Assembly (NCBI RefSeq): GCF_029392315.1 | Contig: NZ_CP113939.1 | Span: 310,001-374,000, forward strand | Source: Bifidobacterium sp. ESL0690 | Lineage (GTDB): Bacteria > Actinomycetota > Actinomycetes > Actinomycetales > Bifidobacteriaceae | Direction: 5' to 3' | Length of the DNA stretch: 64,000 bases | In this document: positions 17,376 to 26,092 of the stretch, one piece after another | How the letters are laid out: each line of letters opens with the position of its first letter | Position numbering within the stretch: the stretch's first letter is position 1 | Translations under genes and position numbers: made by a program | Notes under the pieces: model-generated | Seen by the model: only the letters and a program-made list of their open reading frames with translations | The model's database searches: none | What the model was told of the DNA's origin: nothing

Positions 17376-18137
17376 ATGGCTGAAGACGACAAGGGCGACG
17401 AGAGTGATACCCACAGCGGAGTCGACACTACTCAGCTGAACGCCGACCAGCGTGCGGCCATTTCCGGCCTTGCCAAAGACAACGTCTATGTCAAGCAGTC
17501 GAAGTGGACCACGTTCCGCGAGCTTCCTGCCGGCCAGAAAGGGACGTATTTCGTCCAAAACTTTCTGCTTGGCACGGTCGTGGTTGTCGTCGCTCTCGTT
17601 ATCGCCATTTCGCTGGTGGTCACGTATCTGACTAAGCCGCCCACACCGGTCTTCACGCTGGAAGCGGTGAATATGCACCAGGATTCTGAGCAAATCAGCG
17701 CGTTGAAAGACGAATTCGTCAAATATGATAACGTCAAGGATGCGCGGAGGGTGAGTTTCGGCAGCAGTCTGAACATCGGCAAAAACAGTTATGCCGATGA
17801 TTCCCCGAAAATCATGACCCAGGTTGCGGCCGGCCAGATCAATGCCATGGTTTCCGACAAGAAGACGATAACAACGCTTTATAAACGCGGGCTCGTCAAC
17901 AAGCCCTCGGAAGTGCTCACCGCTTCAGAGCTCAAGCGGTACTTGAATATGGGCGTTCTGGTCGATGCGAAAGACAAGCCGGCCACGAGCGCAGAAGACG
18001 CCATCGCCTTCGACCTTTCCCGCTCGCAGACGTGGAAGGCCAAGAGCCTGCCAAGCGATGCACTGTTCGGTTTCAGCAACATCAAGAACGGCAAGGACCA
18101 TCCCCGCGCTTTCGTACGCTATCTGGATTTCAAGTAA
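17376..18137 (+). CDS. Single-pass membrane protein of unknown function
   Basis: 253 residues, starting 9 nt after fhs. Residues 1-65 are acidic and cytosolic, with no cleavable signal. One TM segment follows (LLGTVVVVVALVIAISLVVTYL), then a 165-residue outside domain starting KPPTPVFTLEAVNMHQDS. This domain contains KIMTQVAAGQINAMVSDKKTI and a C-terminal GFSNIKNGKDHPRAFVRYLDFK. It resembles a small ligand- or peptidoglycan-facing ectodomain, but no family is recognised. Co-transcription with fhs is likely from spacing and does not by itself tell the role. A strong terminator follows at 18220-18270. Confidence 0.8.
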   Translation: MAEDDKGDESDTHSGVDTTQLNADQRAAISGLAKDNVYVKQSKWTTFRELPAGQKGTYFVQNFLLGTVVVVVALVIAISLVVTYLTKPPTPVFTLEAVNMHQDSEQISALKDEFVKYDNVKDARRVSFGSSLNIGKNSYADDSPKIMTQVAAGQINAMVSDKKTITTLYKRGLVNKPSEVLTASELKRYLNMGVLVDAKDKPATSAEDAIAFDLSRSQTWKAKSLPSDALFGFSNIKNGKDHPRAFVRYLDFK

Positions 18138-18219
18138 GCGGGCTGAAAATTATCGGCTGATGGATTGCTTTAGTTGCAATAGCTGCCTGTGTGCGGCGAT
18201 TATAGACGCTATAACCCAC

Positions 18220-18270
18220 AAAAGGCGATAAACAGACCATAGAAAATTCTTGGTATGTTTATCGCCTTTT
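18220..18270. terminator. Strong terminator, probably bidirectional
   Basis: A perfect 15-bp stem (AAAAGGCGATAAACA / TGTTTATCGCCTTTT) with A-run on one side and T-run on the other, placed between convergent genes (17376-18137 plus and 18327-18680 minus). Confidence 0.85.
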
Positions 18271-18326
18271 AATCACATTTGCTATAGGTGCCGTTCAGTG
18301 CTGTTCAGCGCCGACAGACGTAACAA

Positions 18327-18680
18327 TCAGAAGTTGCCGCCGTTCCAGCCCCAGTCGCCCGTAGCCGTATAACGGATGTAGGTGCGGTCTTCCGGTACGC
18401 CGAGCTCATCGTGGAGCGCGGTCATGATCTGCTTCGACATCGCCTCCCACACGGAACGGTCGATGCTTCCGGGCGCGCCCATGACGTTGACCTCGACGTA
18501 GGCCGCCGGCTTGCTATCGGTGCCGCCAAAGTAAATCGGCATATTGTCCTCGAACGGGCACATCAGCCAGCTCTCGGTCTTGCCGGGAACGGCGGTGATG
18601 GCCTTGCCATATGCGGCCTTGAGCGCCTCGCGCTGCTCGGGCGTGGTGGAAACGGAAACGTGGGTATGAATGACTGGCAT
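18327..18680 (-). CDS. MIF-like tautomerase superfamily protein
   Basis: 117 residues from ATG 18680 (MPVIHTHVSV), preceded by AAGGAG. After Met removal the catalytic Pro1 of the tautomerase superfamily is exposed. The rest follows macrophage migration inhibitory factor rather than 4-oxalocrotonate tautomerase: beta-alpha-beta with AYGKAITAVPGKTESWLMCPF (the GK-x-E-x-x-x-M segment with the MIF active-site Lys), MPIYFGGTDSKPAAYVEVNVMG (FGG-x-x-x-P-A-A), and a C-terminal RTYIRYTATGDWGWNGGNF. Family members tautomerise phenylpyruvate or D-dopachrome in vitro. The native bacterial role is unclear; in host-associated bacteria MIF mimicry is a possibility. Divergent from the PMK-Fni gene. Confidence 0.9.
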   Translation of the reverse strand: MPVIHTHVSVSTTPEQREALKAAYGKAITAVPGKTESWLMCPFEDNMPIYFGGTDSKPAAYVEVNVMGAPGSIDRSVWEAMSKQIMTALHDELGVPEDRTYIRYTATGDWGWNGGNF

Positions 18681-18810
18681 GATAGCTCCTTGCGTTTTGC
18701 GGTGAATCGTTATCGTCACTGATATTTTATGACAAGCGCTGTGTATAGCACCACGATGATTCCATTTTTGGCCTGCCGCTTGCGTTGGTGATGCTCACGT
18801 CTGTTCTGGT

Positions 18811-18935
18811 GTTGCGTCCGCAATCTGAAGTTGCGCCTGCGATGGCCATGCTCCTGTTTATGTTATGCCCGCAATGTGAGATTGTGTTTCGGCAGCTGTG
18901 ACGCGAGCGGTTTTGCATCCGCAATCTGACATTCT
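18811..18935. repeat. Three imperfect direct repeats, about 50-bp period
   Basis: CCGCAATCTGA at 18818-18828, CCGCAATGTGA at 18869-18879 and CCGCAATCTGA at 18919-18929, each preceded by TTGC/TATG and followed by a TTG/TTCTG element. They lie between the divergent MIF-like and PMK-Fni genes, where operators would be expected. The period (50-51 bp) is close to five helical turns. Confidence 0.55.
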
Positions 18936-19227
18936 GTTTGCCGCACTTGTACTTTGGCCCCTTTTCCATTTGCAATCGGTGAATGCGTTTATTGCCGGAT
19001 CATCAGCGTCTAATGTGGCGGTGCTGCGCAGATTATCGGGGTATTTGGTGCAGAGTATGCCTACTGGTACCTTCTTCGCCCCGGTTGTGCGTACATTAAG
19101 AATGTTGACACGAAGCGGTATGACGCGATTTACTAAAAAGTATCAATTTATGATACTCAAGAGTTTTGCAAGCCATCGCAACGCGCGAACGTGGTTGACG
19201 AAATACGAGGGGAAGGAACGGCAAACG

Positions 19228-21972
19228 ATGAGCGGTAGGCAAGCCCAGGAACCGAGTAGCAGCGTAGCGACGGCCCCCGGGAAACTGTATATCGCCGGCG
19301 AATACGCCGTGGTCGAGCATGGTCACCCCGCGATTCTCGTCGCCGTCAATCGTCTTCTGACCGCTCGCATCACCGAGCATGACACCACTTCCACAGCGGC
19401 TCAACTTCAGCCTTTCGGCGTTGATCCGGTCGGCCGTATCCATTCCGCAGGCCATCCCGAGGCGTCGGTGACTTGGCGGCGTCGCGCGGGGCGTGCAGTG
19501 CCCGATGTCGAGCAGCCGGGCGCGGCGTTCGTGCTTTCCGTCATCCACGCAGTCGAGGAGCTGGCCCAGCAGCAGGGCAGGGACCTCAAAATCTACGACG
19601 TCAATATCGAAAGCGAACTCGACGATGCCTCCGGCCGTAAATACGGTCTGGGCTCATCCGCTGCGGTGACGGTGGCCATGATGAAGGCGCTTACCGCGTT
19701 CTACGGTCTTGAGCTCGACCCGATTCAGCAATATAAACTTGCGTTCGTCTCGGCCAGCCGCGCCCAGAAGGTCGGTTCCGGCGGCGATCTGGCGGCGAGC
19801 CTGTTCGGCGGTTGCATCCGCTTCACGGCCGTCGACCGGCAGTGGGTCACCAATCGCTTGCAGGACACCGCGCTGAGCGACCTGATTGACATGCCATGGC
19901 CGGGGCTGAGCATCGCGCGCCTTCGCGCGTTCGCGCCTGGCAGCAGCCTGCGTCTGATGGTTGGTTGGACCGGCAATCCCGCGTCCACACCTTCGCTCGT
20001 CGGCCACGTCCAGCAGCAGAGCGCCGCCGAACACGAGCGGACGTATCAGGACTTTTTAAACGGTAGCGATGCCTGCGTCGACGCGTTGGCTTCGGCGTTG
20101 GTCCGCGACGACGAGCAAGCCGTCATCGCCCGCGTGCGCGAGGCCCGCAAGTTGCTGCAAAACCTTTCGTCATTTACGGGCGTGACCATCGAAACCCCAG
20201 CCTTGCGTGCTCTGGTAGAAGTCGCGGAAAATCATGGAGCGGCGGCGAAAAGCTCCGGTGCCGGCGGCGGCGACTGCGGCATCGCGATTGCCGGACCGAG
20301 TGCCGATTGTGCTGCTATCACACGCGGCTGGCAGGAGAAAAGCATCGTTCCGTTGGGTCTTTCGGTGCACGCCCCACAGGTCGAGCTCGCCGATTGGGCG
20401 GGCGGAACTCTCGTCGATATGTCTGACGGAATTATTGGAAGCGCTCGTGCCGAAGGAAATTTTTCCGGACGCGCCGGCGGTAGTGAAGACGCTGGGATTG
20501 GTGGTATTGGAAGCGTCGGCGCCATTGAAGTCGGCAGCGTAGGCGGGATCGGTGGTGTCGCAGGTGTTGCCGGTATAGCTGATATTGCTGGTGTCTCTCG
20601 TGTACGTGGTGTCGATGGCATCGGCGGTGCTAGTGCCGGCGGTGCCGGCGATGCGTTTGGCATTAACGATATTGTGAGTGCCGCTGGAGCTGGAATTGCA
20701 GGTAATCGCGGTGCCGGTATCGCCGGTTCGGGGATGTCGAATATGTCGGCGAACGTCTCGGCAGGTCATGTACTTGGCGTAAATTCGCAGTTCCCTGCTG
20801 CCGGGGCGAACCGCAAGGACGACCACGTTCGTCTCGCGCTTGCCGAACATGCCGACACGCAACGTAATGCATTTGATGACATCGCGTTCGTGCACCACAG
20901 CTTGGGCAGCGTCGACGTCAACGACGTTGATATGGCCACGCAGGTTTGCGGCGCGACGTGGGACGTGCCGTTCTATATCAATGCCATGACCGGCGGGTCG
21001 GCCAAAACCGGGGCTATCAACACTTCTTTTGCACGCGTTGCCGCCGCGACCGGCTTGGCCATGGCCTCCGGTTCGCAGCATGCAGCCATTCGCGACCCGA
21101 AACTCGAGCCCACATTTACCACGATTCGTGAGCATGATCCGTCCGGTTTCGTCTTTGCCAACGTCGGGCTTTCCGTGAGCGTCGAGCAGGCGTTGCAGGC
21201 TGTCGAGATGATTCATGCTGATGCTCTGCAGATTCATATCAATGCCGCCCAGGAGTTGGTGATGCCCGAAGGTTCGCGCGATTTCGACGCGTGGCCAGAG
21301 CGTATAGCGGCAATCGTGAAGGCTTCGCCGGTGCCGGTGATGGTCAAGGAAGTCGGCTTCGGCATGAGTGCGCGAACCGTGCGGCAACTGGCTGAGTTGG
21401 GTGTGCGCACTGTTGATGTCAGCGGTCGGGGTGGCACCGATTTCGCGCGCGTTGAAAACGCTCGGCGAGCTGGCCACGAATACGGCTACATGGCCGGTTG
21501 GGGCCAGTCCACGGCGTTGTGTCTGTTGGCGTCGTTGCCGAATAAATGTAATATATTAAATAATGATAGCGCTAGTGAATCTTCCTCAAATTCCGGCAAC
21601 GTTACAACCGATGCCAACTTACCCGCTAATGGCGCGAATAAAGCTGTGAACAAAGCGACTGGCGAAACCAACGTGACCGTGCTCGCTTCCGGCGGTGTGC
21701 GTAACCCACTCGACGTGGTAAAGGCGCTCGCACTGGGTGCCAAGGCCGTCGGCATCTCCGGCCATTTCCTGCAGGTCTTGAATGCGTCTGGCGAAGGCGG
21801 CCTGATCGCCGAAATCAACAGTTGGAAGAGTCAGGTGCGCTCGCTGATGGCCTTGCTCGGCGCGAAAACGGTCGCCGACTTGCGTCGCACAGACTTGTTG
21901 GTCACCGGCAAAACCGCCGAAGAGGCGCATTTGTTGGGTGTTGACTTATCGGTGCTCGCAAAACGTCGCTGA
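19228..21972 (+). CDS. Fusion of phosphomevalonate kinase and type 2 isopentenyl-diphosphate isomerase
   Basis: 914 residues from ATG 19228 (MSGRQAQEPS), with GAAGGA upstream; the frame is open to 18898, but that part is not protein-like. Residues 20-395 are a GHMP kinase: APGKLYIAGEYAVVEHGHPAI, GLGSSAAVTVAMMKAL, KVGSGGDLAASLFGG, and KSSGAGGGDCGIAI, which fit phosphomevalonate kinase. Residues about 396-525 are a linker of Gly/Ile/Val/Ala/Ser dipeptide-like repeats (GIGGIGSVG, GSVGGIGGVAGVAG). Residues 527-914 are FMN-dependent Fni: RKDDHVRLALAEH, NAMTGGSAKTGAIN, SGSQHAAIRDP, INAAQELVMPEGSRDF, KEVGFGMSARTVRQL, DVSGRGGTDFA and LASGGVRNPLDVVKALALGA. A second 45-residue low-complexity insert follows GWGQST. 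The enzymes flank the decarboxylase step of the mevalonate route to IPP/DMAPP. The other pathway genes are not in this window. Confidence 0.93.
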   Translation: MSGRQAQEPSSSVATAPGKLYIAGEYAVVEHGHPAILVAVNRLLTARITEHDTTSTAAQLQPFGVDPVGRIHSAGHPEASVTWRRRAGRAVPDVEQPGAAFVLSVIHAVEELAQQQGRDLKIYDVNIESELDDASGRKYGLGSSAAVTVAMMKALTAFYGLELDPIQQYKLAFVSASRAQKVGSGGDLAASLFGGCIRFTAVDRQWVTNRLQDTALSDLIDMPWPGLSIARLRAFAPGSSLRLMVGWTGNPASTPSLVGHVQQQSAAEHERTYQDFLNGSDACVDALASALVRDDEQAVIARVREARKLLQNLSSFTGVTIETPALRALVEVAENHGAAAKSSGAGGGDCGIAIAGPSADCAAITRGWQEKSIVPLGLSVHAPQVELADWAGGTLVDMSDGIIGSARAEGNFSGRAGGSEDAGIGGIGSVGAIEVGSVGGIGGVAGVAGIADIAGVSRVRGVDGIGGASAGGAGDAFGINDIVSAAGAGIAGNRGAGIAGSGMSNMSANVSAGHVLGVNSQFPAAGANRKDDHVRLALAEHADTQRNAFDDIAFVHHSLGSVDVNDVDMATQVCGATWDVPFYINAMTGGSAKTGAINTSFARVAAATGLAMASGSQHAAIRDPKLEPTFTTIREHDPSGFVFANVGLSVSVEQALQAVEMIHADALQIHINAAQELVMPEGSRDFDAWPERIAAIVKASPVPVMVKEVGFGMSARTVRQLAELGVRTVDVSGRGGTDFARVENARRAGHEYGYMAGWGQSTALCLLASLPNKCNILNNDSASESSSNSGNVTTDANLPANGANKAVNKATGETNVTVLASGGVRNPLDVVKALALGAKAVGISGHFLQVLNASGEGGLIAEINSWKSQVRSLMALLGAKTVADLRRTDLLVTGKTAEEAHLLGVDLSVLAKRR

Positions 21973-21973
21973 G

Positions 21974-21992
21974 AAAACACCAATAGGGTGTT
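21974..21992 (+). terminator. Short hairpin after PMK-Fni
   Basis: GAAACACC-type stem (AAACACC, loop AATA, GGGTGTTT) 2 nt beyond the stop codon. There is no T-run, so termination efficiency is uncertain. Confidence 0.4.
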
Positions 21993-22244
21993 TCCTGATG
22001 CAAAACGTCTTATTCGTAGCATTGAAAGCGTGAATGGTATTTGATATGCTTTCCCTGCTGCAAATACGACAAATGGCAAATTAAAAATGTTGAGATTCCG
22101 GCAATATTAATTTTTCAGTATGGCAGAGCATAGCACGGAACGGAATTTTGCATCAGAGTAAGCTTTATTGCTATATTGTAATGCGATTTAGTTGTGCTCA
22201 GAAACGCTCTTGCGCAAATCCTGTATGCGGACTTCAATGGGAAT

Positions 22245-22814
22245 ATGTTTCCTTCATTTTTGAGTGAAGACGCCGAAACCGTGGCAAAGGGGTTGCTCGG
22301 CTGCCTCCTGATTCGTGAAATCGACGGCGAGACTTTGACCGTGCGCATCGTTGAAACCGAGGCCTACGATCAGCTTGACCCGGCAAGCCACACCTTTCAC
22401 GGTAAAAGCGAGCGGAACCGCGCGATGTTCGGCCCGTCCGGCCATGCCTACATCTACCTGATTTACGGCATGAATCTGTGTATGAACGTCACCGCGTTCG
22501 AGGAGGGCTTCGGTGCGGGCGCGCTCATTCGTGCCGCCGAACCGATGGATACGCGAACCGTCGAAATCATCGAAAAACGCCGTGGCGGCCGCCGTATCAA
22601 GGACTGTCTCAACGGTCCCGGAAAAATCTGCAAATCGCTGGGCATCACGATGGATCTCTACGGCCACGACCTGCGCAAGCCGCCGCTGAGCTTGGCAACG
22701 GGTTCATTGCATCCGGGCGAGCGTATCGAAGCCACGCAACGCATCGGCATCAGCAAAGCCAAGGATCGCCCGCGCCGTTTCGTCATCGCCGGTAACCCCT
22801 ATCTTTCGAGGTAG
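22245..22814 (+). CDS. 3-methyladenine DNA glycosylase (AAG/MPG family)
   Basis: 189 residues from ATG 22245 (MFPSFLSEDAETVAKGLLGC). A GTG at 22194 would add 17 residues; the shorter form matches the family N-terminus. It excises alkylated purines for base-excision repair. Signatures are AKGLLGCLLIREIDGETL, VRIVETEAYDQLDPASHTFHGKSERNRAMFGPSGHAYIYLIYGMN (VETEAY with the catalytic Glu, then Y-x-x-Y-G-x-x), GALIRAAEP, and NGPGKICKSLGI (the GPG-x-L/I segment), and a C-terminal RIGISKAKDRPRRFVIAGNPYLSR. Length is typical for bacterial members. It is a single gene, separated from the next gene by palindromic repeats. Confidence 0.93.
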   Translation: MFPSFLSEDAETVAKGLLGCLLIREIDGETLTVRIVETEAYDQLDPASHTFHGKSERNRAMFGPSGHAYIYLIYGMNLCMNVTAFEEGFGAGALIRAAEPMDTRTVEIIEKRRGGRRIKDCLNGPGKICKSLGITMDLYGHDLRKPPLSLATGSLHPGERIEATQRIGISKAKDRPRRFVIAGNPYLSR

Positions 22815-22850
22815 AGTTTTGGTGTATTGCAAGCGTTCGTCTTGACACTT

Positions 22851-22967
22851 TGCTGCTGGTAAACGTCATTTAAAGAAGTGCAAGATGCAGTTTTCATGCA
22901 CAATACTGATTTGATGCTGGTAAAGGGGATATAACAAGTTCTTAGATGCCGTTTACCAGCAGCGGCA
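22851..22967 (-). repeat. Two copies of the GCTGGTAAAC palindrome family
   Basis: Unit one runs from about 22853 (GCTGGTAAACGTCATTTAAA... to GTTTTCATGC); unit two runs from about 22916 to 22963, ending TTAGATGCCGTTTACCAGC. Both correspond to the reverse complement of the array at 56688-57105, and unit-to-unit distance is about 62 bp. They lie between the AAG gene and the convergent YwiC-like gene. Confidence 0.65.
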
Positions 22968-23052
22968 AGTGGTGACAGGTGTATAGCGGCGGGTTCCATA
23001 CCACCGGTTGGTATCTGTGCGATACGTTGTCGGAGAGTCTCGGAATATTGAA

Positions 23053-24420
23053 TTATGCCAATGCAACCGCGATGACGACGAGGTTCATCAGGCTGGTGAA
23101 GGCCTCGATGCCGCCGACCTGCATGGCTTTCATGCGCTTGTGGTGCGGAAAGATGATGGCGATCAGCAACAGTACGGTGGCGGCAACGCCCCAAAGCAGG
23201 GTGGCGGCTGTCACGCCTCGCGCCGGCGTGAATCCGGCAAGGTTCTGCAACAGCGTCGGTGCGCCGAAGCCGAGTACGGCGAGAACGACGTGATAAATGA
23301 TCGAAAGCCCGTAATAACCGGAATTGCCGTATTTGCGGAACATGGTCTTGACGAAAACGACCGACGCGTATTCGGTAAGGACGAACGCAACGGCCGCGAT
23401 CACTCCGGCTTTAGGCAGCAGCGGCGAGCCCAGAAAATATTGCGTCGCATCAATCGAACGCGAAACGGACAAGGGATTGCCTTGATGAAGTGCGGTACTG
23501 ACGCCGTTTGAGCCCGCGGCAAAAGTGTTGTGTGAAGGCAGCAGCGGCGACAATCTGGAAGCAAGGCTTTCGTTCGGGGTGGCAGCGACGAAGAAGCGTG
23601 ATCCAAGCGAAGTGGCGAGTAGAGCCATCCCTCCTGCCGCGATGACGGCGACGGCATTGCCCCACAGTGTTCGTTCGCGTCTCAACCATGCGGCCACGAA
23701 CGAAAGCGTAGCGAGCACGGCGTAGGCCGGAATCCACCACAGCAGTTTCGGAGCGAACACGAAAACCGGAATACCCACGATGGCCGTGGCAATGAAATAG
23801 GCCGCCGCCGGAACGAAGTAGATATTCGAATGACGTTTTTTCGTTGAAGTTACCGTACGAGCTGTCCTGGAAGCCGAAGCTGAGCTGGAAGTTAGACCAA
23901 GGATTCTGCTGTTTGTAGATGAAGCAGAGGCTTGTTTGGCTGCAAGGTTGCCTGAAGACGAGTTGGAAGCCATCGGATTCGGAGTATTCATTTTGCCGGA
24001 ATGGCCGATTCCGCGTCTGCGTTTTCGGGCGTCCTTGACTTCGTGTGAGCGAACGGCGAGCCAGCGTGCGGCCGAGAATTGGAAGCAGTAGCACAGCGTC
24101 CATGCCAGCAGCAGCCAGACATTGCGCCACGAAATCCCGCCGATGACAATGCCTCCGAGCGCCGGGAATAGTGCCATGACCCAAGCCCCTGGCTGATCTG
24201 GCAACCAGATGTTGGTGTGTTTGGTATGTCGGGTTTTGGCATTGATACGAGATTGCGCTTCGGTGTGGTTGCTGGGCTGAAAGTTAACTCCTGCATCGTT
24301 GCTAGGCTGAGGGCCGGCTCCTGCGTCATTGTCAGGCCGTGCTCCAGTACCAGTATCGTTGCTGGTTATTTTGCCGCTCTTATTTTTTGCGACTAAAAAT
24401 TCAGTTTTTGTCTCTTCCAT
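23053..24420 (-). CDS. YwiC-like multi-pass membrane protein with a low-complexity insert
   Basis: 455 residues. A polar head (residues 1-70, rich in N, D, G, P) precedes WLPDQPGAWVMALFPALGGIVIGGISWRNVWLLLAWTLCYCFQFSAARWL, which matches the start of the YwiC-like family (P-D-Q-x-G-A-W-A/V-M). A Ser/Ala/Thr-rich cytosolic insert (about residues 140-195) splits the first two membrane segments from the rest. About six more TM segments follow, with RRERTLWGNAVAVIAAGG in the middle and a C-terminal hydrophobic hairpin. YwiC homologues are of unknown function; in Bacillus the gene lies next to nitrate-respiration genes, which are absent here. Single gene. Confidence 0.7.
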   Translation of the reverse strand: MEETKTEFLVAKNKSGKITSNDTGTGARPDNDAGAGPQPSNDAGVNFQPSNHTEAQSRINAKTRHTKHTNIWLPDQPGAWVMALFPALGGIVIGGISWRNVWLLLAWTLCYCFQFSAARWLAVRSHEVKDARKRRRGIGHSGKMNTPNPMASNSSSGNLAAKQASASSTNSRILGLTSSSASASRTARTVTSTKKRHSNIYFVPAAAYFIATAIVGIPVFVFAPKLLWWIPAYAVLATLSFVAAWLRRERTLWGNAVAVIAAGGMALLATSLGSRFFVAATPNESLASRLSPLLPSHNTFAAGSNGVSTALHQGNPLSVSRSIDATQYFLGSPLLPKAGVIAAVAFVLTEYASVVFVKTMFRKYGNSGYYGLSIIYHVVLAVLGFGAPTLLQNLAGFTPARGVTAATLLWGVAATVLLLIAIIFPHHKRMKAMQVGGIEAFTSLMNLVVIAVALA

Positions 24421-24504
24421 ACTATGTACGTTATGCTGTGGTATCTATTTTCGTAGCATAACGAAATGGGCAGCACCGCACACCGCAAGATGTACGATAC
24501 CGCC

Positions 24505-24590
24505 CGTTGTCAATCAATCAGTTAATTAATCAATTAATCGAAAAATAAATCTATGAATCAATCGAAAAATCAATCAATCAACTCACCTGA
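24505..24590. repeat. AATCAAT-rich low-complexity tract
   Basis: An 80-bp stretch of near-tandem AATCAAT/AATCGAAAAAT units between the start of the YwiC-like gene and the stop codon of the nucleoside permease gene. It would form the 3' untranslated region of the permease. It is far more A+T-rich than its surroundings. Confidence 0.6.
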
Positions 24591-26042
24591 TCACTCAGCA
24601 GAAGGAAGCTCCTCGTTGGTGCCAGCATAGATCTTCTTGTGGCAAACAATGAAGACGACCAAGCCGGCGACGGTCGCGATGGCGGCCACCAGGAACAGGT
24701 TGCCGTAGTTTGCTGCGGAACCCTTCAGGCCAGCCAAGCTGAAGCCGGTCATAGGCTTGGAGCTCATCAGTCCGCCGATGATGGCGATGCCGATGGAGCC
24801 GGCGACGTTCATCGCCAGATCGTTCATGCCCACGCCACGTCCGGATTCGTCCTTGGTCAGCGTGCCCAGCACGGAGTCGATAATCGGCGAATACATCATG
24901 CCGATGCCTGCGTAATAGACGCAGCCAGCGAGTGCCAGTGCCACGGGGCTGACGTTCACGCAGAACGAAGCGACGACCAGGCCGACAAGCTGTGCGCCTC
25001 CGGCGAGGAAAATGCCGCGGGTCTTGCCGATCTTGCCGATGATCCAGCCGGAGCAGGTGCCGAAGATGGCCGCCACGACAAACGCCCAAACGATGTAGAG
25101 CGAGATGGTGTCGGTACGCAGATGGTAGATCTCACTGCCGATCGCGTTGAAGATCGGGGAGAAGGAATAGTTCGGCAGATAGAAGAGCAGGACGAGGCTG
25201 ATGGCCATGATCCAGCGGGTGTTGTGGAAGAAGTCCGGGGTGATGAACGGGTTCTTGGCCTTGTGGATGTAGACCGCGAAGACCACGTAGAGCGCGACGG
25301 AGATCAGGAGCATCCACCACATCGTGTACGAGAAGAACAGGGTCAGGAATGCGGTGGCGGTGCCGAAGAGCACGAAGCCCCAGACGTCGACCTTTTCACC
25401 CGTGCCCGACTTGTTCGGCAGGTTGTGCAGCAGCAGCGGCAGGAAGAGGATGGTGACCACGGGGATCAGGAAGAGATACTGCCAGTGGATGGAGGTCAGG
25501 AAGCCGGCGGCGAAGACGCCGATAGCTGCGGAGACCTGATAGCCGGCGGTGAAGATGCCGAAGAAGATGACCTTCAGCGAATCCTTCAAGTACTTCGTGG
25601 CGACCACGAGGTAGACGGAGCCCGCCACCTGCTCACCTGCGGTCTGGATGACACGAGCGATGATCACGGTCCAGATGTTGGCCTTGAAGAAGAAGTTCGC
25701 GACGAAGCCGAAAATCGACCCGGTGATCAACAGGGTAATGCCGACGATCACGAGCTTTTTCAGCGAAACGAAGTCACCGAGCGAGCCGTAAACGAAGCAC
25801 ACGATGCCGAGCACGATGCTGGGCAGTGCGGTGATAAGCGAGGCCTGAGCCGGGGCGCCGACGTCCTGGCCGACCTGGGTGAACACCAGATTGAATCCCT
25901 GCAGGCACAGCGTGCCGAGGATGAAGGTGATCAGCAGCGGAATAAGCGCCTTGACAGCCTGATCGCTGGTAATCTCAGGTTCGCTGCCTTTCGCCTTCGG
26001 GTTTTGAGAGCTAACCGTGCTCTCTTTGGTTGTTTCTGCCAT
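24591..26042 (-). CDS. MFS permease of the nucleoside-use locus
   Basis: 483 residues, about 14 TM segments, DHA2-like: TFILGTLCLQGFNLVFTQVGQDVGAPAQASLITALPSIVLGIVCFVYGSLGDFVSLKKLVIVGI. It includes the loop-2/3 G-x-L-x-D signature and RVIQTAGEQVAGSVYLVVATKYL. It is preceded on the same strand, 50 bp away, by a nucleoside hydrolase gene. Nearby genes encode a LacI regulator and a ribokinase, so uptake of nucleosides (or export of a by-product) is the likely role, by context rather than by motif. The C-terminus ends KKIYAGTNEELPSAE. The long open frame on the plus strand covering this gene is a shadow. Confidence 0.85.
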   Translation of the reverse strand: MAETTKESTVSSQNPKAKGSEPEITSDQAVKALIPLLITFILGTLCLQGFNLVFTQVGQDVGAPAQASLITALPSIVLGIVCFVYGSLGDFVSLKKLVIVGITLLITGSIFGFVANFFFKANIWTVIIARVIQTAGEQVAGSVYLVVATKYLKDSLKVIFFGIFTAGYQVSAAIGVFAAGFLTSIHWQYLFLIPVVTILFLPLLLHNLPNKSGTGEKVDVWGFVLFGTATAFLTLFFSYTMWWMLLISVALYVVFAVYIHKAKNPFITPDFFHNTRWIMAISLVLLFYLPNYSFSPIFNAIGSEIYHLRTDTISLYIVWAFVVAAIFGTCSGWIIGKIGKTRGIFLAGGAQLVGLVVASFCVNVSPVALALAGCVYYAGIGMMYSPIIDSVLGTLTKDESGRGVGMNDLAMNVAGSIGIAIIGGLMSSKPMTGFSLAGLKGSAANYGNLFLVAAIATVAGLVVFIVCHKKIYAGTNEELPSAE

Positions 26043-26092
26043 ATTTTCCGTCCTTGGAATGGATATCTTTCTTTTTATTTGCTTACCTATAT

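Noticed and set aside
18898..19227. N-terminal 110-residue extension of the PMK-Fni fusion
   Set aside because: It would translate the CCGCAATCTGA repeats, is not kinase-like, and a good ribosome site precedes ATG 19228.
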